Made by a program: the position numbers and the translations under genes. A stretch of DNA of 64,000 nt from Riemerella anatipestifer (lineage in GTDB: Bacteria; Bacteroidota; Bacteroidia; Flavobacteriales; Weeksellaceae), in NCBI RefSeq assembly GCF_035666175.1, contig NZ_CP142016.1:1984001-2048000 (forward strand). Reading direction: 5' to 3'. The notes beneath the pieces were generated by a model. That model did not search any database, was not told where the DNA came from, and worked only from the letters and a program-made list of their open reading frames with translations. Below, one piece after another: positions 18,910-26,371 of the stretch. Numbering within the stretch: position 1 is the stretch's first letter; the number at the start of each line of letters is the position of its first letter.

Positions 18910-19889
18910 ACCCGTTGTGCATTATGAAATGAAAAAAACAAGAGTTGTTTATTAGACTGAAAATAAGTATATTGTTTTTGCTATAAAACGATATAAATGA
19001 ACAACATAGAGCAAATATATGAAAGAATTTTGGAAGTTTTAGGACTTTTTTCAGAAAATCAACTGATTAGTTATCAGAGAAGAACACCTAAAATGAGCGA
19101 TTTAGAAGTCATAAGTCTTAATATTACTGCTGAATACTTGAGTATTGATAGCGAATTACAGTTATTTAGAAAATTGCCAAACTCTCTGATAAACAAAATT
19201 GAAAGAAGTGTTTACAATAAGCGAAAACGAAGACTATCCCTACAAACAGAGCAAATTAGACAGCGTATTTCGATGGAGTTCAATGAGTTTGAAGATATTT
19301 TTATCGTTGATAGCATGCCAATGAAAGTTTGTGAAAATGCTCGTTCTACTCGTTCAAAAATTTGTAAAGAGCAATCCTATTCTTCACCAACATATGGTTA
19401 TTGTGCTTCACAGAAATTATATTTCTATGGCTATAAACTACACGCAGTATGTTCTTTAAATGGTGTGATTAAGAATTTTGATATAAGCCCTGCATCCGTT
19501 CACGACATCCACTATTTAAAAGATATTGGTGAGCAAATGCGAAACTGTACTTTAATTGGAGATAGAGGCTATTTATCAGCAAAAGTTCAAATAGATTTAT
19601 TTAACTATGCTAATATTAAATTAGATACACCAATGAGAAGTAATCAGAAAGATTATATTCCTCAATTTTCATTGTACAAGAAAAAGCGAAAACGAATTGA
19701 GATATTTTTCTCTCAACTTTGCGACCAATTTATGATTAAAAGAAACTATGCTAAAACTTTTGAAGGCTTTAAAACAAGGATAATCAGTAAAATAACCGCC
19801 GCAACGGTTATTCAATATATCAATAAATTTATCTTCCAAAGAAAATTAAATCATCTAAAAATCAGTATTATTTAAAATGCACAACGAGT
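18910..19889 (+). mobile_element. ISRa1-like IS982-family element, copy 2
   Basis: Complete 980-bp element with ACCCGTTGTGCATT and ACTCGTTGTGCATT ends, flanked by a perfect 10-bp target duplication, CCTATAGAAA (18900-18909 and 19890-19899). It sits between the hemA promoter region and a regulator gene and may have displaced or replaced that regulator's promoter. Confidence 0.95.
18997..19875 (+). CDS. IS982-family transposase (copy 2)
   Basis: Intact 292-residue DDE transposase with D105, D189 and E235. It carries I4, I177, I236 and Y251; the T236I change, directly after the catalytic Glu, is unique to this copy in the window. Confidence 0.95.
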   Translation: MNNIEQIYERILEVLGLFSENQLISYQRRTPKMSDLEVISLNITAEYLSIDSELQLFRKLPNSLINKIERSVYNKRKRRLSLQTEQIRQRISMEFNEFEDIFIVDSMPMKVCENARSTRSKICKEQSYSSPTYGYCASQKLYFYGYKLHAVCSLNGVIKNFDISPASVHDIHYLKDIGEQMRNCTLIGDRGYLSAKVQIDLFNYANIKLDTPMRSNQKDYIPQFSLYKKKRKRIEIFFSQLCDQFMIKRNYAKTFEGFKTRIISKITAATVIQYINKFIFQRKLNHLKISII

Positions 19890-19936
19890 CCTATAGAAAG
19901 TATATAATTGTAGTTATTTGTTGTAAAGGATAATTA

Positions 19937-20509
19937 GTGGATAAACTTGTCAAATATTTAGAAGATAATTATAATATTTCTAATGAAGAAATAGCTTTGT
20001 TAGAGCAGTGTGTTGAAGCTTATACTTACACTAAAGGTTCTTGCATCTCGTCTGTTGGAGCTATAGTTGATAAGATATATTTTATTGACGAGGGTATAAT
20101 GAGAGCATATTATACTGGTGAAACAGATCTGGAAATAACAAGAAGATTTTATTTTGAAAATGATTTCTGTACCAATTGGGTTAGTTTCCGTAATTGCATT
20201 CCAAGTGTGGAATATATTGAGGCCGTAAATGATGTTTCTGGAGTTTCTATTTCATTCTCTGATTTTATGAAACTTTTGGAGACTTCTACTAATTTTAAGA
20301 ATATTTACGCACATATTTTAGAAAAATTTCAAGATTATCATTTGAAAAAATTCCATTTTATAAATAATCTTACTCTGCAGGAACAAGTAAGTGATATGGA
20401 ACTTTATTTTCCGAAACTGCGACAAAAAATTTCTAATAAGCTATTAGCTTCTTTTTTACATATAACCCCGCAGCATCTATGTAGAGTGAAAAAAAAGTTA
20501 ATCAAGTAA
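19937..20509 (+). CDS. Crp/Fnr-family transcriptional regulator
   Basis: Cyclic-nucleotide-binding-fold regulator of the Bacteroidetes type, 190 residues. The N-terminal beta-roll runs over about residues 25-115 (FIDEGIMRAYYTGETDLEITRRFYFENDFCTNW). The C-terminal helix-turn-helix is NKLLASFLHITPQHLCRVKKKL at about 167-188, which is the expected DNA-contacting motif. The start is a GTG preceded by AAAGGA. The classical cAMP-contact residues are not obvious, so the ligand is unknown. It begins 47 bases after ISRa1 copy 2. Confidence 0.82.
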   Translation: MDKLVKYLEDNYNISNEEIALLEQCVEAYTYTKGSCISSVGAIVDKIYFIDEGIMRAYYTGETDLEITRRFYFENDFCTNWVSFRNCIPSVEYIEAVNDVSGVSISFSDFMKLLETSTNFKNIYAHILEKFQDYHLKKFHFINNLTLQEQVSDMELYFPKLRQKISNKLLASFLHITPQHLCRVKKKLIK

Positions 20510-20677
20510 TTGATTTATTAACATTTGTTCATTGATTAATTGAGTTTATTTTTTCAAATTTGTGTCATTAATGATTTTAGTAGCTACGGAATTATTGTTA
20601 GGGGTGATAATCCGAAAACGTCCCACTTTTTAAAAGTGAAGCATATTGCAAAGTAGTAGGATAATACATTTTTTATT

Positions 20678-21178
20678 ATGAGAACAAAATTTTTTATATC
20701 TACATTCATTCTAATATTTTTATTCTCTTTCGCTAATGATAGAGGATTGGTGCAGTTTCCAAAATATTCTAAAGATATGGATAAAGGATTTGATTGTAGT
20801 GCTAAGTGTTGGTTTAATTCTTGTGCAGGGGCAGGAACCTGTTCTTGTGCTTGTGGATTTTTTAGTTGTGATTGTGCCCCTTCAAACCCTAAAGAACAAC
20901 AACCTAGAAATGTTAATATTAAAGATATTTCAATTAATGAAGGACAATACAAACGTATAAGCTTTTTTGCCTCTTTGTTAAAGAGTATGAATAATGAACT
21001 AGCAGATAATGTTTATAATAACTTAGCACTAATGTTGTCTTATTATAAAAATGAAGATAACGACAAATTTAATGAATACAGAAATAAATTCGTTAATGCT
21101 TTAAATAACTTAGATGGAAATCAGAAAAAAGAAATTAACCTGTATTTCATAAAAGTAGGAGCAAAGGAAAGAATTTAG
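20678..21178 (+). CDS. Cys-rich exported protein of unknown function
   Basis: A protein of 166 residues with a signal peptide (about 1-20). Residues 40-67 contain a dense cluster of Cys (CSAKC, NSC, GTCSCACG, SCDC; eight in under 30 residues), which suggests metal binding or several disulfides. The remaining 90 residues are charged and helical. No family recognised. It is followed by a terminator and then a GLPGLI-family gene broken by ISRa1. Confidence 0.72.
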   Translation: MRTKFFISTFILIFLFSFANDRGLVQFPKYSKDMDKGFDCSAKCWFNSCAGAGTCSCACGFFSCDCAPSNPKEQQPRNVNIKDISINEGQYKRISFFASLLKSMNNELADNVYNNLALMLSYYKNEDNDKFNEYRNKFVNALNNLDGNQKKEINLYFIKVGAKERI

Positions 21179-21188
21179 TTAGTAAATG

Positions 21189-21222
21189 AAAAGACTGTAT
21201 CATTTCATTGATATAGTCTTTT
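21189..21222 (+). terminator. Terminator after the Cys-rich exported protein gene
   Basis: AAAAGACT-TATCA and TGATA-AGTCTTTT form a 14-position stem with one mismatch, followed by a T/A-rich tract. The next gene starts 14 bases later. Confidence 0.75.
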
Positions 21223-21600
21223 AAATTTTATCAAAAATGAGAATTAAATCATTGCTTTTTTTTCTTGTTTTTTGGAATTTTAGTATTTTTCCTCAAAACT
21301 TAGATGTCACTTATAAGATGGTTTATAGACCAAATAAAAATAATTTATCTTATATAGAAGAAGATATTTTTGTTTTAAAAATTCGTGATCATCAATCCTT
21401 GTATTTTAGTATTAAATACGATTATTTAATTAATCATCGGGGGGAGGCTATGAGGCAAGGAATTAATCCTAATAAAGTGAGTAATAATTATTTTATTATA
21501 AAAGAAGATTCTAAAATTTTTCATTTAAGACCTATTGATAATGATTTTATGAAGTATGAGGAAAAAGAATTTCCAAAATGGGATATAAAAGATAATATAA

Positions 21601-22580
21601 ACTCGTTGTGCATTTTAAATAATACTGATTTTTAGATGATTTAATTTTCTTTGGAAGATAAATTTATTGATATATTGAATAACCGTTGCGGCGGTTATTT
21701 TACTGATTATCCTTGTTTTAAAGCCTTCAAAAGTTTTAGCATAGTTTCTTTTAATCATAAATTGGTCGCAAAGTTGAGAGAAAAATGTCTCAATTCGTTT
21801 TCGCTTTTTCTTGTACAATGAAAATTGAGGAATATAATCTTTCTGATTACTTCTCATTGGTGTATCTAATTTAATATTAGCATAGTTAAATAAATCTATT
21901 TGAACTTTTGCTGATAAATAGCCTCTATCTCCAATTAAAGTACAGTTTCGCATTTGCTCACCACTATCTTTTAAATAGTGGATGTCGTGAACGGATGCAG
22001 GGCTTATATCAAAATTCTTAATCACACCATTTAAAGAACATACTGCGTGTAGTTTATAGCCATAGAAATATAATTTCTGTGAAGCACAATAACCATATGT
22101 TGGTGAAGAATAGGATTGCTCTTTACAAATTTTTGAACGAGTAGAACGAGCGTTTTCACAAACTTTCATTGGCATGCTATCAACGATAAAAATATCTTCA
22201 AACTCATTGAACTCCATCGAAATACGCTGTCTAATTTGCTCTGTTTGTAGGGATAGTCTTCGTTTTCGCTTATTGTAAACACTTCTTTCAATTTTGTTTA
22301 TCAGAGAGTTTGGCAATTTTCTAAATAACTGTAATTCGCTATCAATACTCAAGTATTCAGCAGTAATATTAAGACTTATGACTTCTAAATCGCTCATTTT
22401 AGGTGTTCTTCTCTGATAACTAATCAGTTGATTTTCTGAAAAAAGTCCTAAAACTTCCAAAATTCTTTCATATATTTGCTCTAAGTTGTTCATTTATATC
22501 GTTTTATAGCAAAAACAATATACTGATTTTCAGTCTAATAAACAACTCTTGTTTTTTTCATTTCATAATGCACAACGGGT
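21601..22580 (-). mobile_element. ISRa1-like IS982-family element, copy 3
   Basis: Complete 980-bp element with a perfect 9-bp target duplication, ATAATATAA (21592-21600 and 22581-22589). It is inserted in opposite orientation inside a GLPGLI-family gene. Confidence 0.95.
21615..22493 (-). CDS. IS982-family transposase (copy 3)
   Basis: Intact 292-residue DDE transposase with D105, D189 and E235. Diagnostic residues L4, S177, T236 and Y251 are the same as copy 4. Confidence 0.95.
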   Translation of the reverse strand: MNNLEQIYERILEVLGLFSENQLISYQRRTPKMSDLEVISLNITAEYLSIDSELQLFRKLPNSLINKIERSVYNKRKRRLSLQTEQIRQRISMEFNEFEDIFIVDSMPMKVCENARSTRSKICKEQSYSSPTYGYCASQKLYFYGYKLHAVCSLNGVIKNFDISPASVHDIHYLKDSGEQMRNCTLIGDRGYLSAKVQIDLFNYANIKLDTPMRSNQKDYIPQFSLYKKKRKRIETFFSQLCDQFMIKRNYAKTFEGFKTRIISKITAATVIQYINKFIFQRKLNHLKISII

Positions 22581-23025
22581 ATAATATAAGGCAAATAGAT
22601 TCCTTAAAGGCTTTTAAAGCGGAGGGAAGTTATAGAGGAAGGGAGTATATTGCTTGGTTTACAACGGATATTCCTATTGCAGAAGGTCCGTTTAAATTTA
22701 AAAATCTTCCAGGTCTAATTTTAGAATTAAGGAGCAAAGATGGTGATTATAGCATAACTCTTAATGGGATAGAAAGGAATGAGGAAGAAATAGATTTTCC
22801 TGAAGCTATCTTGATTAAAAATAGAGAGAAATATAAGGAGTTGCTCGAAAAATTTGCCAAAAATCCAAGTTACAAAATGCAACAAAGAGATAGCTCAAAC
22901 TCATTTAAGTATAAAACTTATATTGGTGGAAAAGAGGTAAATAATGCGGAAAAGTATAAAGCGTACAATAAATTTGTTTGGGACTTTATGAATAATCACA
23001 ACAACTCAATAGAAAAAGATGAATT

Positions 23026-23379
23026 ATGGATAAGATAAAATTTTTAGGATTAACAGTGTCTTTAGTAATATCGGGAGCTATGAAAGCACAAATGAAATTT
23101 TCTGATAAGAAAGTGGAGGTGTATATTAATTTGAATTGGACAAAGGATTCATTAGATTTTGCAAAAGAGAAATTAAAAAGTAAAAATATTACTTTTAATT
23201 TTTCAAATGTTAAATATAATTCTAATGGAACCATCAAAGGTTTGGAAATAGATGTTGATAGTAATGATGGTTTTAGCGGAAAGGCTTCAATAGAAGAGAT
23301 AACTAGAAATACTAAATTCGGTTTTTTAAGAAATTATAGTCGTTTTTCACAGAATAAACTCAGAGTAGGAGCTTTTTAG
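23026..23379 (+). CDS. Small exported protein of unknown function
   Basis: A protein of 117 residues with a signal-peptide-like N terminus (FLGLTVSLVISGAMKAQ). The body, VYINLNWTKDSLDFAKEKLKSKNITFNFSNVKYNSNGTIKGLEIDV, resembles the C-terminal segment found after Bacteroidetes M56/BlaR1-like proteases as I recall it; that similarity needs a profile search. It overlaps the end of the broken GLPGLI gene by 13 bases in another frame, implying they were co-expressed before the ISRa1 insertion, which may now be polar on it. Confidence 0.65.
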   Translation: MDKIKFLGLTVSLVISGAMKAQMKFSDKKVEVYINLNWTKDSLDFAKEKLKSKNITFNFSNVKYNSNGTIKGLEIDVDSNDGFSGKASIEEITRNTKFGFLRNYSRFSQNKLRVGAF

Positions 23380-23420
23380 TATATGGGGGTGTTGGGAAAC
23401 ACTCTCCCCATTTTTGGCTA

Positions 23421-24485
23421 TTATAACCCTCTTTTAAACTCATCTAACCTTTTTTCTGAAGCTATTTTGTTTTTCTCTATTTTTTCTTGGGCATAGACTT
23501 TAAATTCGGTTTCGTTTTTCTCTAGTAAGAAGTCATAAGGTCCAACTCCCGAGATAAGTTTCACTAAAACAGGGGAAATTTCTAGACAAATAAATAATCC
23601 CATAATAAACATTGCCGCAACAGCAATGATGGGAGAGTTTTCTCCTAGTTCATCTAATGCTTGAAGTCTCGCGGCAAAACCATTAAATCTGTTTTCTGAA
23701 TCTTCGGTTTTAAGGCGTTCATTCTCTACATTAGAATAGACTTTTGATATTTCTTTATCCAAATATTCTAGGCGAGGAGCGACTTGTTTTTGATAATTTT
23801 CTAAGTCTAATCGGCGTTGTTCTTTAAGTTCCGATTTTCTTTTAGCATTGGGTCCAAAGCCTTCTTTTCCACTGGTAAGGGCGGAAGATTTCCCAAGTAC
23901 CTCTTTTTCTAGCTCCACAGATGCTGAATCGTAGGCTTTCTGATAGGTTAATATTTTTTCTTGAATTTGTTTTTTCTCGGTTTCAAAAGGCGAACTTTGG
24001 GTTAAAATTCTGCTTTGCATTTCTTGTTGAAGCTCTTTCTTATTCCTTTGAATAATGGTGTTGAGCTGTTTATTAATTTCTTTTTCAAATATCTTTAATT
24101 CCAAAGGTTTAGAGATGATGATGCCTAAAAAAGTTGCTAATATCAATCTTGGAACCGCCATTAGTATTTGTTGCCACCAAGAACTTGTCTTTTTTATAGA
24201 AGATACAATGTATCGGTCAAGGTTGAATATCATCAATCCCCAAATTAAAGCAAATATGAGGGAAATGTAGAAGTTGTCAAAAATAGTATAGATAGCATAC
24301 CCCGCCGATAATGTGGCAAAAACTGCTGTAAAAAAGACGATGCCTCCTATTCCAGAAAATTTATTCCATTCGCTAGGTGTTTTTTTCAAGATATGAATGT
24401 TAGCGCCACTACAAACGAGAAGAAAATATTGCAACCCATTTATTTTATGATTTGTAGATAGTGGCTTCTGAAGTTTTGTTTTCAT
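23421..24485 (-). CDS. DUF4407 membrane protein
   Basis: Integral membrane protein of 354 residues. N-terminal membrane segments occur at about residues 46-65, 73-95 and 107-130 (GIGGIVFFTAVFATLSAGYAIY, LIFALIWGLMIFNLDRY), then a long charged coiled-coil at about 135-285, then a last membrane helix (IIAVAAMFIMGLFICLEISPVLVKLI). This layout and the FNLDRYIVSSI motif identify DUF4407. Function unknown. It lies next to the 3' part of the phosphate transporter gene on the same strand. Confidence 0.82.
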   Translation of the reverse strand: MKTKLQKPLSTNHKINGLQYFLLVCSGANIHILKKTPSEWNKFSGIGGIVFFTAVFATLSAGYAIYTIFDNFYISLIFALIWGLMIFNLDRYIVSSIKKTSSWWQQILMAVPRLILATFLGIIISKPLELKIFEKEINKQLNTIIQRNKKELQQEMQSRILTQSSPFETEKKQIQEKILTYQKAYDSASVELEKEVLGKSSALTSGKEGFGPNAKRKSELKEQRRLDLENYQKQVAPRLEYLDKEISKVYSNVENERLKTEDSENRFNGFAARLQALDELGENSPIIAVAAMFIMGLFICLEISPVLVKLISGVGPYDFLLEKNETEFKVYAQEKIEKNKIASEKRLDEFKRGL

Positions 24486-24570
24486 TTTTTGTTACTAAAC
24501 TTTTGTAATAAGCATTCAAAATCTGTGCTATGTTACAATTATGTTTGAAATAAAGTGATAGTAAAAAAAG

Positions 24571-24602
24571 AAAACCTCAGAAGCATATACTGTTGAGGTT
24601 TT
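24571..24602 (-). terminator. Terminator beyond the phosphate transporter 3' fragment
   Basis: AAAACCTCA and TGAGGTTTT form a perfect 9-bp stem. It lies just after the stop codon of the transporter's C-terminal fragment on the minus strand, so it is likely that gene's original terminator. Confidence 0.75.
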
Positions 24603-24629
24603 CTGTGAAAAATATTTGATTTTTAATGT

Positions 24630-25376
24630 TTATGGTACTGTAACCCCTTTTTTATCATATAATTTTAAAAACATTTTGGAAATACGCATAAGAACTGCCT
24701 GTATGTCTCTACTTTGTAAATAAACGCTGGTTTGGAGAATACCTTGCTTAGTGCTAGGCTTGGTTTTGCTAATGATGCCTATCTGCCCCTCCAGTTTTTC
24801 GTTGATATGGGCTCTTACGGCATTTCTCATTTTTTTATTTCGTCTAAACTTTCGTTTTCGGGTTGTTCTAGCGAGACTAAGATATGATTGAAAAACTGAT
24901 TCATTTTTGTTTCTAGAATGTCAAGTTCTTTTATAAACTTAATATCAGTAAGTTGGTGTAGGTTTTTAACATAAAAAAGACATTCGTTGCTTAGTGATTT
25001 GGCAGATTGCGTAAGGTCTTGAACAAAATCACTACTAAGGAGTAAGACTTCGGAAGTATCACGGTCTCCAGAGGAAAGCCCTTTGATGTATTTTATACTC
25101 TTGGATCTTAATTTGTTGCCGTGCTCTTCTAAATCTAGGACTGTTTTATGTGCTTTTTCCAGTTTTGCCATATCGGCTTGTCTAAGTCCATTAATGGTGT
25201 CATCATAGCTTTGAGCGATTTCGGAAATTACGGCACTCACTAGAGAACGGTACTTTTCTACTAGATTAAGGTCTTCTAGGTCTAATATACTGAACTTATC
25301 TTCTGCGGTTTTGTTTTTTTCTCTTTTTTACTGAATGAAATTTGAGAAGCTATAACAAAGGTAAATACTAAAGCAA
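24630..25376 (-). pseudogene. C-terminal part of a split PiT-type phosphate transporter
   Basis: Encodes the last membrane-exit segment and cytoplasmic regulatory domain of an inorganic phosphate transporter whose N-terminal part is at 36155-37668 on the other strand. Reading from the ISRa1 edge gives ALVFTFVIASQISFSKKEK, which directly continues the ...GTYILVAL of the other half. Two further frame breaks lie in homopolymers: seven T at 25314-25320 (eight needed) and seven T at 24830-24836 (eight needed). After correcting both, the reading is KTAEDKFSILDLEDLNLVEKYRSL...DEIKKMRNAVRAHI...GVTVP. Joined with the other half and one 8-bp target copy removed, the gene is exactly 752 codons. Confidence 0.85.
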
Positions 25377-26356
25377 ACTCGTTGTGCATTTTAAATAATA
25401 CTGATTTTTAGATGATTTAATTTTCTTTGGAAGATAAATTTATTGATATATTGAATAACCGTTGCGGCGGTTATTTTACTGATTATCCTTGTTTTAAAGC
25501 CTTCAAAAGTTTTAGCATAGTTTCTTTTAATCATAAATTGGTCGCAAAGTTGAGAGAAAAATGTCTCAATTCGTTTTCGCTTTTTCTTGTACAATGAAAA
25601 TTGAGGAATATAATCTTTCTGATTACTTCTCATTGGTGTATCTAATTTAATATTAGCATAGTTAAATAAATCTATTTGAACTTTTGCTGATAAATAGCCT
25701 CTATCTCCAATTAAAGTACAGTTTCGCATTTGCTCACCACTATCTTTTAAATAGTGGATGTCGTGAACGGATGCAGGGCTTATATCAAAATTCTTAATCA
25801 CACCATTTAAAGAACATACTGCGTGTAGTTTATAGCCATAGAAATATAATTTCTGTGAAGCACAATAACCATATGTTGGTGAAGAATAGGATTGCTCTTT
25901 ACAAATTTTTGAACGAGTAGAACGAGCGTTTTCACAAACTTTCATTGGCATGCTATCAACGATAAAAATATCTTCAAACTCATTGAACTCCATCGAAATA
26001 CGCTGTCTAATTTGCTCTGTTTGTAGGGATAGTCTTCGTTTTCGCTTATTGTAAACACTTCTTTCAATTTTGTTTATCAGAGAGTTTGGCAATTTTCTAA
26101 ATAACTGTAATTCGCTATCAATACTCAAGTATTCAGCAGTAATATTAAGACTTATGACTTCTAAATCGCTCATTTTAGGTGTTCTTCTCTGATAACTAAT
26201 CAGTTGATTTTCTGAAAAAAGTCCTAAAACTTCCAAAATTCTTTCATATATTTGCTCTAAGTTGTTCATTTATATCGTTTTATAGCAAAAACAATATACT
26301 TATTTTCAGTCTAATAAACAACTCTTGTTTTTTTCATTTCATAATGCACAACGGGT
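25377..26356 (-). mobile_element. ISRa1-like IS982-family element, copy 4 (inversion breakpoint)
   Basis: Complete 980-bp element, but its own flanks do not match each other: TAAAGCAA on the left (25369-25376), TTCTAGA on the right (26357-26363). Each flank instead matches, in inverted form, a flank of copy 5 (TTGCTTTA at 37661-37668 and TCTAGAA at 38649-38655). This exchange marks it as one edge of an inversion by recombination with copy 5. Confidence 0.95.
25391..26269 (-). CDS. IS982-family transposase (copy 4)
   Basis: Intact 292-residue DDE transposase with D105, D189 and E235. Diagnostic residues L4, S177, T236 and Y251. The element upstream of it shares with copy 2 an A in place of C in the leader palindrome (AAATAAGT instead of AAATCAGT). 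Confidence 0.95.
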   Translation of the reverse strand: MNNLEQIYERILEVLGLFSENQLISYQRRTPKMSDLEVISLNITAEYLSIDSELQLFRKLPNSLINKIERSVYNKRKRRLSLQTEQIRQRISMEFNEFEDIFIVDSMPMKVCENARSTRSKICKEQSYSSPTYGYCASQKLYFYGYKLHAVCSLNGVIKNFDISPASVHDIHYLKDSGEQMRNCTLIGDRGYLSAKVQIDLFNYANIKLDTPMRSNQKDYIPQFSLYKKKRKRIETFFSQLCDQFMIKRNYAKTFEGFKTRIISKITAATVIQYINKFIFQRKLNHLKISII

Positions 26357-26371
26357 TTCTAGAGTTAAAAC

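Larger units (their letters stand above)
21237..23038 (+). pseudogene. GLPGLI family protein gene interrupted by ISRa1
   Basis: The 5' part (21237-21600) encodes a signal peptide (ending SIFPQ) and the N-terminal domain. The 3' part (22590-23038) encodes the family signature YIAWFTTDIPIAEGPFKFKNLPGLILEL. Removing the element and one copy of its 9-bp target duplication joins the two parts exactly in frame (...KDN-IRQIDSLKAF...) to give an intact gene of 270 residues. The insertion is therefore the only visible defect and is probably recent. The motif reads NLPGLI here. Confidence 0.9.

Noticed and set aside
10849..19889. Copies 1 and 2 of ISRa1 as ends of a composite transposon around the haem operon
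   Set aside because: Each has its own perfect and different target duplication (TTTTAGTA and CCTATAGAAA), so they inserted independently.
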